Positions 51,820 to 60,507 of a stretch of DNA of 64,000 nt are shown in pieces. Made by a program: the position numbers and the translations under genes. The notes below the pieces were generated by a model. That model was not told the DNA's origin. It saw only the letters and a program-made list of their open reading frames with translations, and did no database searches. This stretch comes from Chryseobacterium sp. StRB126 (GTDB taxonomy: Bacteria; Bacteroidota; Bacteroidia; Flavobacteriales; Weeksellaceae), in contig NZ_AP014624.1 of NCBI RefSeq assembly GCF_000829375.1, positions 868,001 through 932,000 on the forward strand. The letters are read 5' to 3'. How positions within the stretch are numbered: the first letter of the stretch is position 1; the number at the start of each line of letters is the position of its first letter.

Positions 51820-54315
51820 ATGGAAAAACTAAAAAACTATATCTATGGACAATGGGTAGAAGGAACGGGAGCCGGAATTCCTCTATACAACGCCGTAACA
51901 GGAGAGCAGGTAGCTATTTCCGATACAGAAGGGCTTAACTTTGAGCAAGCTCTTGATTATGGTAGAACTGTAGGATATAAAAACCTTTCTTCAATGACGT
52001 TCTATGACCGTGGAGAAATGTTGAAAAAAGTAGCACTTTACCTGTTAGAGAGAAAGAAAAAATATTACGAATTATCATACAAAACAGGAGCTACTCACGT
52101 TGATTCTTGGGTAGATATTGAAGGAGGTTTCGGAACGTTCTTCACTTATTCTGGATTGGCAAAGAGAATGCTTCCTAACACTCCGTTTTGGGTAGATGGA
52201 GATACTCAGAAGATTTCTGCCAACGGAACTCATTTGGGAACTCATATTTTAACCCCTAGTGAAGGCGTTTCTGTACAGATCAACGCCTATAACTTTCCTG
52301 TTTGGGGAATGTTAGAAAAGCTATCCACATCATTGTTAGCAGGAGTACCGTCTATTGTGAAACCATCTCCTTTCGGATCTTATCTTACGAATGTTGTATT
52401 CCAGGATATGATTGAAAGTGGTGTTCTACCAGAAGGAGCAGTGCAATTGGTTTGCGGGGAACCCGGAAATATCCTGGATTATGTTCAGGATGGAGACTCA
52501 GTTCTGTTCACAGGTTCTGCTACTACAGGAAGAAAACTGAAGTCACTCCCATCTGTGGCAGGAAATGCCGTTCGTTTCAATATGGAAGCAGATTCACTGA
52601 ACTGTTCAATTCTTGGATTAGAGGCTAAACCGGGAACTCCTGAATTTGATTTATTCATCAAAGAAGTTCGTAACGAAATGACAACCAAAGCAGGTCAGAA
52701 ATGTACAGCGATCAGAAGAATTATTGTTCCGGAACATTTAATTGGAGATGTTCAGAATGCTTTGTCCAAAGCTTTAGACCAAACGAAGATTGGAAACCCA
52801 CTAAGCAGAGAAACCAGAATGGGATCTTTGGTGGGAAGACAGCAATATGAAGAAGTTTTAAGAAAAGTAAATATCTTAAAATCAGAAACGGAACTTGTAT
52901 ACGATGGGAAGCATGAACTAGTAGATGCCAGTTATGAAAATGGAGCATTTATGAGTCCTAAATTATTCCTGAATGACAAACCTTTCGAAAAAAATATCTC
53001 TCACGATGTAGAAGCGTTCGGACCGGTATCTACATTAATGCCATATAAAGATGCTGAAGAAGCAGCTGCTTTGGCAAAAAGAGGAAAAGGAAGCTTGGTA
53101 GGATCTATTGTTTCTCATGATGAAAACTTTATCGCAGAAACTTCGTGGAAAATGGCTTCCCAACATGGTAGAATCTTTGTGTTAAACAGAGATAATGCTA
53201 AAGAAAGTACAGGTCACGGTTCACCGCTTCCTACACTAATGCACGGAGGACCTGGTAGAGCAGGTGGCGGTGAAGAAATGGGAGGTTTGAGCGGTCTTCA
53301 TTTCTTCTTACAGAAAACAGCTATTCAGGGATCTCCGGATGTATTGAAAGCTATTACCAAGATTTATCAACAGGGAGCAGAGAAAAAATTCTCAGATAAG
53401 CATCCTTTCCAAAAATATTTTGAAGAAGTTAAAGTTGGAGATTCTTTAGAAACAGCAGGAAGAACCGTTACTGATGCAGATATCGTAAACTTCTCAAATG
53501 TTTCATGGGATCACTTCTACGCACATACAGATGCTACAAGCTTAACAGGAACTATTTTTGATAAAACGGTTGCTCACGGATACTTCATCCTTTCAGCAGC
53601 AGCAGGATTATTTGTTTCCGGTAAAAAAGGACCTGTAATCGCGAATTATGGATTAGAAGAATGTAGTTTCTTCAAGCCAGTATATGCTGGAGATACCATT
53701 ACGGTTTATTTAACAGCAAAAGAAAAAATCAACAGAGGGGTAAAAGGAAGAAATATTCCTTCTGGCGTAGTAAAATGGTTGGTAGAAGTAATCAACCAAA
53801 GAGATGAGGTAGTTTGTGTAGCTACGATCTTAACATTGGTGGCAAAACAATCTCCATTTATTGATCTGAATGTGAAAAATGTTCAGAAGATATTAAGTGG
53901 ATTAACAGAAAGTACTCCTGCATTATGGGGTAAAATGACTCCACAACAAATGATTGAGCACTTAGAACAAGGAGTGTTGGTAAGCTTGGGAGAACCAGAA
54001 GCAGAGAAATGCTTCACTCCTGAAGAACATCTTGAAAAATGGCAGGATTCTCTTTATAATCACAGAGCAATGCCGAAAGACTTTACAGCTCCGTTCCTAC
54101 CACAGGATGGTTCCCTTCCGGAACTTATCCACAAGAATCTGGAAGCTGCCAAACAATCATTTGTTGATAACCTGAAACGATTTGTAGTGTATTACAAAGA
54201 AAATCCACAGGCAGAGCACATGAACTTTGTATTCGGAAAACTGAATAAAGAAATGTGGGAACTGATGCATAAGAAGCATTTTACCCATCATTTTGAACAA
54301 TTTGGATTAATTTAA
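51820..54315 (+). CDS. paaZ: PaaZ oxepin-CoA hydrolase/aldehyde dehydrogenase with C-terminal DUF1569-like domain
   Basis: The 831-residue protein opens oxepin-CoA and oxidises the aldehyde. It has an ALDH domain (about 1-510; catalytic Cys in AGQKCTAIRR, Glu in RFNMEADSLNC), and a MaoC-like hydratase (about 530-680; DHFYAHTDATSL, HGYFILSAAAGLFV). E. coli PaaZ ends there (681 residues). Here about 150 more residues follow (from LNVKNVQKILSGL) with MTPQQMIEHLEQG and KKHFTHHFEQFGLI, which fits a DUF1569/DinB-like helical domain. It is the last gene and is followed by a terminator. Confidence 0.92.
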   Translation: MEKLKNYIYGQWVEGTGAGIPLYNAVTGEQVAISDTEGLNFEQALDYGRTVGYKNLSSMTFYDRGEMLKKVALYLLERKKKYYELSYKTGATHVDSWVDIEGGFGTFFTYSGLAKRMLPNTPFWVDGDTQKISANGTHLGTHILTPSEGVSVQINAYNFPVWGMLEKLSTSLLAGVPSIVKPSPFGSYLTNVVFQDMIESGVLPEGAVQLVCGEPGNILDYVQDGDSVLFTGSATTGRKLKSLPSVAGNAVRFNMEADSLNCSILGLEAKPGTPEFDLFIKEVRNEMTTKAGQKCTAIRRIIVPEHLIGDVQNALSKALDQTKIGNPLSRETRMGSLVGRQQYEEVLRKVNILKSETELVYDGKHELVDASYENGAFMSPKLFLNDKPFEKNISHDVEAFGPVSTLMPYKDAEEAAALAKRGKGSLVGSIVSHDENFIAETSWKMASQHGRIFVLNRDNAKESTGHGSPLPTLMHGGPGRAGGGEEMGGLSGLHFFLQKTAIQGSPDVLKAITKIYQQGAEKKFSDKHPFQKYFEEVKVGDSLETAGRTVTDADIVNFSNVSWDHFYAHTDATSLTGTIFDKTVAHGYFILSAAAGLFVSGKKGPVIANYGLEECSFFKPVYAGDTITVYLTAKEKINRGVKGRNIPSGVVKWLVEVINQRDEVVCVATILTLVAKQSPFIDLNVKNVQKILSGLTESTPALWGKMTPQQMIEHLEQGVLVSLGEPEAEKCFTPEEHLEKWQDSLYNHRAMPKDFTAPFLPQDGSLPELIHKNLEAAKQSFVDNLKRFVVYYKENPQAEHMNFVFGKLNKEMWELMHKKHFTHHFEQFGLI

Positions 54316-54335
54316 TTCAAAATATAAATTTATAG

Positions 54336-54369
54336 TCCCTTTAGGTTTTTGCTTAAAGGGATTTTTTTT
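54336..54369 (+). terminator. Terminator of the paa operon
   Basis: TCCCTTTA (54336-54343) pairs with TAAAGGGA (54354-54361), with a 10-base loop, followed by eight T. Confidence 0.88.
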
Positions 54370-54495
54370 ACCTTGACAAGGATGGGTAACTTTTATAATA
54401 CCAGGTTATTATATAAAATATTTGCTAGGAAATGACTTTAATAGGCGAAATCCGAAAAGCATATAGAGTAGGAGAGAATATCAAAACTAATTGCT

Positions 54496-54657
54496 ATGAA
54501 AAACTTAAAAAAACTTTCAAGAAATGAATTGAGATCTCTTAAAGGAGCAGGACCAATATGGAATTGTACTCCTCATTCTTGTCCTCCGGGAGTTTGTTGT
54601 ATTCCTGGAAGATGGCCAAACCTTGGAGCTGCATGTGTTATATGTGCAAGTTCTTAG
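54496..54657 (+). CDS. Small cysteine-rich peptide with GG/GA-type leader (bacteriocin-like)
   Basis: I read a 53-residue peptide from the ATG at 54496: leader MKNLKKLSRNELRSLKGAG, then IWNCTPHSC, PPGVCC and a C-terminal VICASS. LSRNEL..LKG is the usual leader of Bacteroidota bacteriocin-like peptides, cut after Gly by the exporter. The core has six cysteines and shares W-N-C...C-P-x-G-x-C-C with the peptide at 35131. The gene is alone with its own terminator at 54688. Function unknown. Confidence 0.8.
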   Translation: MKNLKKLSRNELRSLKGAGPIWNCTPHSCPPGVCCIPGRWPNLGAACVICASS

Positions 54658-54687
54658 TTTAATTAATCTTTAAAATTTAAAATAGGT

Positions 54688-54723
54688 AAAGCAGCATTTC
54701 ATCAGATTTGCTGCTTTGTTTTA
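54688..54723 (+). terminator. Terminator after the small peptide gene
   Basis: AAAGCAGCA (54688-54696) pairs with TGCTGCTTT (54709-54717), followed by GTTTT. Confidence 0.8.
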
Positions 54724-54748
54724 ATAATCTTTTGTTAAAACACTCAAC

Positions 54749-54756
54749 TATATTTG
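54749..54756 (+). promoter_or_regulatory. -7 promoter element (TATATTTG) of the DUF4241-helicase operon
   Basis: It is a full match to TAnnTTTG, 59 bp before the ATG at 54816. A TTG at 54732 is 14 bp upstream, shorter than ideal. Confidence 0.45.
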
Positions 54757-54815
54757 ATCGCATTGCATTTATTCGTTATTTTCAAGATTAAAATCAATTC
54801 AAAAAATAAGCAACA

Positions 54816-55592
54816 ATGAATGAAAGCTGGATGCAAAAATGGGAAGAGATAAAAGACAAATTGATATCTCCTGTAGATATTGAAACCTATTTTACCTCAG
54901 ATGAAATCATGGATCAGAAGATGGAGGTTATGGAAATAGGAAATGTTTCCCTGCCATCAGGAAAAGTAGTCGTAAGAGATCCTCTTGTATATCTGAACCA
55001 GAAGGAACAACCTTTTTTTGTTGAGACTCCCAAAGGAAATTTTCCTGTAACCATTGCTGTGGTAAAATTGGAGGATTGGGGAGATCGGTATGCCGCTGCA
55101 AAAGTAGAGTTTACTAAAGAAAAGCCTGTTCTTTACAGAGAAGCATTAATTGGCCTTGAAAATATTGACGATACTAATGAGGATGCTTTTTTCGGGTTTA
55201 ATGTAGATGCTGGTTTAGCTTGTATTACCGATCCTGAAGTGGTACCTCATGTGGATAAATTTATTGAAGAACTGGATGTAGAGAATATTTACGATGACTA
55301 TTTTGCTGAACTTTTTGCAAAAAGCTATAAAGAAAATCCAAGAAACCAAAGAGACCTGGGTGACTGGATTAATTGGACAGTTCCTAATACAGAATATCAG
55401 ATCCCAATATTTGCAAGTGGAATAGGAGATGGAGTGTATCCTGTTTACTTTGCCTATGATGAACAGAACAAATTATGTGGATTATATATTCATTTTATTG
55501 ATATTGAATTAGAGCTGTCAGAATATGATGAAGACGAGGAGGAAGAAGATGAAGATTCAGATCAGCCGGATAATTTTGTTTTTCTAAAATAG
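54816..55592 (+). CDS. DUF4241 domain protein
   Basis: The 258-residue protein has the DUF4241 pattern: SLPSGKVVVRDPLVYL near residue 44, PFFVETPKGNFPVTIAVVKL, AGLACITDPEV and PIFASGIGDGVYPVYFAYDEQ near residues 195-215. It ends in a very acidic tail (DEDEEEEDEDSDQPD). The family has no known activity; its fold is soluble and has no signal peptide. It is the first gene of a three-gene operon and lies 5 bp before the glycosylase gene. The acidic tail could mimic DNA, but that is conjecture. Confidence 0.8.
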   Translation: MNESWMQKWEEIKDKLISPVDIETYFTSDEIMDQKMEVMEIGNVSLPSGKVVVRDPLVYLNQKEQPFFVETPKGNFPVTIAVVKLEDWGDRYAAAKVEFTKEKPVLYREALIGLENIDDTNEDAFFGFNVDAGLACITDPEVVPHVDKFIEELDVENIYDDYFAELFAKSYKENPRNQRDLGDWINWTVPNTEYQIPIFASGIGDGVYPVYFAYDEQNKLCGLYIHFIDIELELSEYDEDEEEEDEDSDQPDNFVFLK

Positions 55593-55597
55593 TTTCT

Positions 55598-56293
55598 ATG
55601 AATAAAACTTTTGCAGAACAGGTTATTGAATTCAATGAAAACCTTACCTACTTAGGAAGCCTTCCCAATGGTTTTGAAGTATTGAATCCGTATCTGGATA
55701 ATCCGGAGACAATGCAGGTGATGCAAAAGTTTTATCACAAATATTATAATGACTCCAACAAAAGAAAATTGATTATTGGAATTAATCCCAGCCGCCATGG
55801 AGCGGGCGTAACAGGAGTTCCGTTTACAGATACCAAGAGGCTTGAAAGTGTATGTGGAATAGAAATGAAATCTGCCCATACCCATGAAGTTTCCTCCGTG
55901 TTTATGTATGATATGATAGCAGACTATGGAGGTGCAGATCTGTTTTATAAAGATATTTATATCAACTCACCATTTCCTTTAGCCATTGTCAGAAAGACAA
56001 AGAATGGATCGCTCAATGCCAATTATTATGATGATAAAGATCTTTTTCAGGATGTGAAAGACTTTATGATTGATTCATTAAAAAAGCATATCAGCCTGAA
56101 TCTGGATACCTCAGAAGTCTTTGTTTTAGGTAAAAAGAATGCCGAATTTATTTCAAAAATCAATAAAGAAACTCAACTTTTCGATACAATGACTGTTCTG
56201 GAACATCCACGGTATATCCAGCAATACAAATCAAAAGAGAAACAGCTTTATATCGATAAATATATTTTAGCATTAAAAGATAAAAACCAGTAA
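55598..56293 (+). CDS. SMUG2-type uracil-DNA glycosylase
   Basis: The 231-residue protein fits the SMUG2 branch of the uracil-DNA glycosylase superfamily. Motif 1 is LIIGINPSRHGAGVTGVPFTD (residues 58-78) and motif 2 carries the His in LEHPRYIQQY near residue 206. It should remove uracil or damaged bases from DNA, leaving an abasic site. The gene is 5 bp after the DUF4241 gene and 34 bp before the helicase gene. Its cotranscription with an SF2 helicase hints at a role in targeting modified or foreign DNA. Confidence 0.83.
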   Translation: MNKTFAEQVIEFNENLTYLGSLPNGFEVLNPYLDNPETMQVMQKFYHKYYNDSNKRKLIIGINPSRHGAGVTGVPFTDTKRLESVCGIEMKSAHTHEVSSVFMYDMIADYGGADLFYKDIYINSPFPLAIVRKTKNGSLNANYYDDKDLFQDVKDFMIDSLKKHISLNLDTSEVFVLGKKNAEFISKINKETQLFDTMTVLEHPRYIQQYKSKEKQLYIDKYILALKDKNQ

Positions 56294-56327
56294 TTCCGGT
56301 AATCCTGTTTTTTATTAAATTGTGAAC

Positions 56328-59012
56328 ATGAATGTTTTCCCTAAGAACACAACCTTTAAATACAACTGGCGGACTTATCAGAAGAAATTCCTGGATCATC
56401 TTGACGAATACCTTATAGATAATCATCTGCATGTCTCTGCGCCACCGGGTTCAGGAAAAACAGTTCTCGGATTAGAAGTGATGCTGAGGCTGGATAAACC
56501 CACACTCATCGTTGCTCCTACATTAGCTATTAAAAATCAATGGATCCATAGGTTCTGTGAACTGTTCCTCAATACAGAAACCGTTCCTGAATGGATATCT
56601 TCTGACATCAGAAAACCGGGAATCATTACAGTAACAACCTATCAGGGAATTCATTCCGCTTCTGAAACTACTGAAGAAGAGGGAGAAGCTGTTGTGAAAT
56701 CTTCAAAAGTTCCGGCCTCAGAAATTATAAAACGACTGCAGAAGCAAAAAGTAGGCACCCTTATTTTGGATGAAGCCCATCATTTGAAAAATGCTTGGTG
56801 GAGAAGCCTTATGGATTTGAAAAATAAAATTGAACCCACTGTTGTTTCCCTTACAGCCACACCTCCGTTTGATGTTTCCGGTTCAGAATGGCAAAAATAT
56901 ATCCAGTTGAATGGGCCAATAGATGCAGAAATATCTGTTCCTGAGCTGATGATCGAAGGAGATCTTTGTCCACATCAGGATTTGGTACACTTTACATTAC
57001 CTTCTCAGGAAGAACAAAAGAAAATTGAATATTATCATACACATGCTTTAGGCTTTTTTGAAGAAATAAAAAAAGATGAAGTATTTCTTAGGGCTATTGA
57101 GCAGCATCCTGTATACCAAAAACCGTTGGAGAATTTAGATTGGATCTATGAAAATATATCTTCCTATACTTCTGGCCTGATATATCTTCATTTCCGAGGA
57201 AAAGAAATTTCCGAAGTCCATTTTGAGATCATTGGGGATCAGCAGAAATATATTCCTGAGTTTGATTTCTTCTGGATGGAAGAATTGCTTGATTTTTATT
57301 TATTGGTAGATGAGGTTCAATTTAAAAATTATGAAGATCACCGTACTGATCTTGGAAACAGGTTAAAGAGATACGGATTTCTGGAACAAAAAACCTTGAG
57401 TTTTTTTAATAGTAAAAACCTAAATCAGATCCTCAATTCAAGTATAGGTAAACTTCAAGGAATAAAAGACATTGCTGATTTTGAGTTTTCCGTTCTTAAA
57501 GATAATCTAAGAATGGTTATTCTTACCGATTTTATCAAAAAAGAGTATTTAAATAATGACACTCAGAATAAACTCAATCTTGATAAAATAGGAGCTATTC
57601 CGATCTTTGAAAAATTAAGACGTGAAAATTTTCAGCAGAAAAAAATAAGAATTCTTACAGGAAGTCTGGTCATTATTCCTGCAAGTGCAAAAAGTATATT
57701 TGAAGAGCTATGTACGAAAAAAAGACTGTCCGGAATAGGTCTTGTACCTTTGAGTTATGATCCGGATTATCTCGTCATTAGTCTTACAGAACAAATAAAG
57801 CATGGTATTGTACACATTATTACGGAAATTTTCCAAAGCGGGGAAATTCATATTTTAATTGGAACCAAATCCTTGCTGGGTGAAGGTTGGGATGCTCCGA
57901 AAATGAATACTTTAATCCTGGCCAGTTTTATAAGCTCCTTTGTTCTTTCAAATCAGATGAGAGGAAGGGTTATAAGAACAGATAAGGATATCCCCCATAA
58001 GACTGGGAATATTTGGCATCTGGTATGCTTTGACCCTGGTGACGAAAACGGAGGTCAGGATCTCCATATTATGAAACGTCGTTTCAAAACTTTTGTTGGG
58101 GTTTCCAATAAAGAGACTCCCACCATTGAAAACAATTTTGAAAGGCTCAATCTTAAAACCATAGAAACTAACGAAGACATTTCAGGAATTAATGACTTAT
58201 TCTTTGCTTTGGCTAAAGATAGAGATAATCTTATCAAACGTTGGGAAGAGGCTCTTGGGCAGGGAAATGTTTTAGTAGAAGAAATACAGGTTCCATCTAT
58301 CAATATGATTGCTATGAAAGATGTGAAGATGAATTATCTTGGAAAAATGTCGGGAAATATGATGAAGGTGATGGTATCTTCGGTACTATTATTCTGGCAG
58401 AATCTCTTATTGGGTATTTTCAGAAATTTACAGGCAATCAATTCTGTGAAAACCTTTTCATTGTTTGTATCTCTATTTGGACTTGCAGGTTTTGTGGTGT
58501 ATGGAAGAAAGTTATATAGATCTGCAAAACAATATTGGAGGTTTCGGGATGTAGGGAAACAACTTGATGCACTTGCAGAAGTAGTTTTACATGGACTGAT
58601 TCATGAAAAAGTAATAAGAACTTCTTTTGAACAGCTGAAAATTGTAAGCTCATCCAATAGTAGTGAAGGAGCGTTCTGTTATCTGAAAGGTGGCAGCCAA
58701 TATGAAAATGCACAGTTTATTCAGGCTTTACAGGAATTAGTCTCTCAGATAGATAATCCAAGGTATATCCTGAAGCAGGAAAAAAAATCCTTTTTTCTGA
58801 AAAATGAACAGTATTTTCCGGTGCCTGAGACTTTTGCGAAAAATAAGAAAAGTGCAGAATTCTTTAATACAACCTGGAATAAAATTATAGGAACATCAGA
58901 ACTTGTTTTTACCAGAACTATTGAAGGGCGTAAAATTTTATTAAAACTGAGATTTGAAGCCCTTTTAAAAAGAAATGGAAGAATAGAACATCTTCATAAA
59001 TGGACAAGATAA
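56328..59012 (+). CDS. Membrane-anchored SF2 (DEAD/DEAH) helicase
   Basis: The 894-residue protein has an N-terminal Q-like region (WRTYQKKFLDHL), Walker A SAPPGSGKT (residues 39-45), LILDEAHHLKN, SLTATPP, and a C-terminal helicase lobe with GTKSLLGEGWDAPKMN and NQMRGRVIRTD. After it come two hydrophobic helices (about residues 685-730, VSSVLLFWQNLLLGIF and TFSLFVSLFGLAGFVVYG) and a roughly 160-residue tail with no known domain. I use the ATG at 56328; a GTG six bases upstream is the alternative. A helicase bound to the membrane and linked to a DNA glycosylase is unusual. A terminator follows at once. Confidence 0.85.
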   Translation: MNVFPKNTTFKYNWRTYQKKFLDHLDEYLIDNHLHVSAPPGSGKTVLGLEVMLRLDKPTLIVAPTLAIKNQWIHRFCELFLNTETVPEWISSDIRKPGIITVTTYQGIHSASETTEEEGEAVVKSSKVPASEIIKRLQKQKVGTLILDEAHHLKNAWWRSLMDLKNKIEPTVVSLTATPPFDVSGSEWQKYIQLNGPIDAEISVPELMIEGDLCPHQDLVHFTLPSQEEQKKIEYYHTHALGFFEEIKKDEVFLRAIEQHPVYQKPLENLDWIYENISSYTSGLIYLHFRGKEISEVHFEIIGDQQKYIPEFDFFWMEELLDFYLLVDEVQFKNYEDHRTDLGNRLKRYGFLEQKTLSFFNSKNLNQILNSSIGKLQGIKDIADFEFSVLKDNLRMVILTDFIKKEYLNNDTQNKLNLDKIGAIPIFEKLRRENFQQKKIRILTGSLVIIPASAKSIFEELCTKKRLSGIGLVPLSYDPDYLVISLTEQIKHGIVHIITEIFQSGEIHILIGTKSLLGEGWDAPKMNTLILASFISSFVLSNQMRGRVIRTDKDIPHKTGNIWHLVCFDPGDENGGQDLHIMKRRFKTFVGVSNKETPTIENNFERLNLKTIETNEDISGINDLFFALAKDRDNLIKRWEEALGQGNVLVEEIQVPSINMIAMKDVKMNYLGKMSGNMMKVMVSSVLLFWQNLLLGIFRNLQAINSVKTFSLFVSLFGLAGFVVYGRKLYRSAKQYWRFRDVGKQLDALAEVVLHGLIHEKVIRTSFEQLKIVSSSNSSEGAFCYLKGGSQYENAQFIQALQELVSQIDNPRYILKQEKKSFFLKNEQYFPVPETFAKNKKSAEFFNTTWNKIIGTSELVFTRTIEGRKILLKLRFEALLKRNGRIEHLHKWTR

Positions 59013-59017
59013 ATAAC

Positions 59018-59046
59018 AAATCCCTTAATATAATCAAGGGATTTTG
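59018..59046 (+). terminator. Terminator after the helicase gene
   Basis: AAATCCCTT (59018-59026) pairs with AAGGGATTT (59036-59044) around a 9-base loop. Confidence 0.8.
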
Positions 59047-59099
59047 TCTGCATGAATTAGAATTTTTGAGGGAACAAGTTCGGACAGAATTTATAATAA

Positions 59100-59921
59100 T
59101 TAGTTTTTAATAACTTTAGTAGACTCATTCGTTGTTTTGATAAAGTAAACTCCTTTCGGGAATTCTGAGATATTAATTTCATTAGAACCTTTCTGTACCT
59201 GAACCGTTTTTAGCATTTTGCCATCAGTATTGTAAATTTTGATTTCTGAATTTTTTTCTGAATTGATTGAAAGTAGGCCATTGGTTGGATTAGGATAAAT
59301 ACTTGTCTCCTTTTTAGAAGCTTTAGATTCCGTGGTATTCAATACAATACCGCTGTCTTTTACCCAGGTGAAAGCATCCAAACCTACATATCTAAATCCT
59401 CCATTTGCTGTAATACGAAGTTCATCAATGATAATATTTGAGTAATTTTGGCCATTTAAGTTCGTCATGTCAATTAAGGTATAGCCATTGCTAATACCTA
59501 TATTTGTTGTAAAACCACTCGTTTTTGTTTGGGTAAATTTTGTTACACCATTCAGCTTTCCGGTTACTGTAATAGAGCCTGTTACATTGAGATCAAGTTC
59601 CAGAGAAGAAAGAAACAACCAAAATTTATTTACTTTAAATAAATTAGAAGTAGTTCTAATACTAAAAGATGGTGGAGATTCAGTATTATTGGAATTATCA
59701 ATGTAACGGTTGTCATTTGCTGTCCCATTCCAGCCTGTTCCTGGATAGTTTGATTGGATATCAAAAATACTTACATGGGAAATGATATTAAAAATAACCC
59801 CGTTATCAGTGAAGCTTGAACTTCCATTTGATTCTGTCTCAAATTGCTCTGTACTGGTCTGCCCGAATGAAAAAATTGAAATGAGCAGACTACAAATCGT
59901 AAAAATAGTAGTGCTTTTCAT
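59100..59921 (-). CDS. Secreted protein with type IX secretion C-terminal signal
   Basis: I start at the ATG at 59921 (MKSTTIFTICSLLISIFSFGQ), which gives a standard signal peptide. The 273-residue product ends in a type A T9SS sorting domain (ETSIYPNPTNGLLSI, then IKIYNTDGKMLKTVQVQKG, then FPKGVYFIKT). The middle is a beta-rich domain of unknown function (about residues 20-190) with patches like LFKVNKFWLFLSSLELDL. It is exported by the Sec and T9SS pathways to the surface or medium. A possible binding or adhesive role is inferred. Confidence 0.88.
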   Translation of the reverse strand: MKSTTIFTICSLLISIFSFGQTSTEQFETESNGSSSFTDNGVIFNIISHVSIFDIQSNYPGTGWNGTANDNRYIDNSNNTESPPSFSIRTTSNLFKVNKFWLFLSSLELDLNVTGSITVTGKLNGVTKFTQTKTSGFTTNIGISNGYTLIDMTNLNGQNYSNIIIDELRITANGGFRYVGLDAFTWVKDSGIVLNTTESKASKKETSIYPNPTNGLLSINSEKNSEIKIYNTDGKMLKTVQVQKGSNEINISEFPKGVYFIKTTNESTKVIKN

Positions 59922-59955
59922 GATTTTTGTTTTAAATATTAGGTTATGGTATATA

Positions 59956-60507
59956 TTAATCACGTGGAGGGTAAATTCCTTCAACACAAATGATATAATT
60001 AAGTCCTAAATAAGGAGGCATATTATTCATAGGTAAATTTTGTCCTACAAATGCAATACTCTGACTGTTGATAATGGTGTCTGGGTTTGCATTATTTACA
60101 AAACTTGGGACAACATTGAAGTCCCTTCCAACTTGTGTTCCTGTTATAGCAATAGATGTTATAGCTGCAGGAGTGGATGTATTGGCATTTTTATTAGCCA
60201 CTTTAAGCTGAAATCCGGCTCCAACACTTGGTAGGTTTGAAGCCAATAATGTGTTTTGTGTTGTTCCAGCCATAACTCCCAATGGATAGTATTCATTAGC
60301 GTTAACATTTCCTGCACCAAGAGCCATACGGCCTTTCAGGTTTGGTAAAGCAAAAGTGGTTATACCATCTCCACCATATGTAGTTCCTAGTATAGAGAAT
60401 AGTGCCGAATTTCTCGAAATGCTTAGTAAGCTTCCGTCACAAAACATCCAGCCTCTAGGTGCGAAGTTTCCTGCAAATAATTTAACGATTCCAATGTATT
60501 CGTCCAT
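59956..60507 (-). CDS. Tail-collar (Mdp/microcystin-dependent type) protein
   Basis: The 183-residue protein has the phage tail-collar domain: MDEYIGIVKLFAGNFAPRGWMFCDGSLLSISRN, ALFSILGTTYGGDGITTFALPNLKGR, and C-terminal MPPYLGLNYIICVEGIYP. Such stand-alone proteins are found in many non-phage genomes and are named after microcystin-dependent protein. No other phage structural gene is near, so it is not a prophage remnant. It lies directly upstream of the T9SS-cargo gene on the same strand; cotranscription is possible. Confidence 0.87.
   Translation of the reverse strand: MDEYIGIVKLFAGNFAPRGWMFCDGSLLSISRNSALFSILGTTYGGDGITTFALPNLKGRMALGAGNVNANEYYPLGVMAGTTQNTLLASNLPSVGAGFQLKVANKNANTSTPAAITSIAITGTQVGRDFNVVPSFVNNANPDTIINSQSIAFVGQNLPMNNMPPYLGLNYIICVEGIYPPRD

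Noticed and set aside
59956..60507. Prophage remnant (tail-collar gene)
   Set aside because: No other structural, packaging or integration gene is near, and stand-alone tail-collar proteins are common in non-phage settings.
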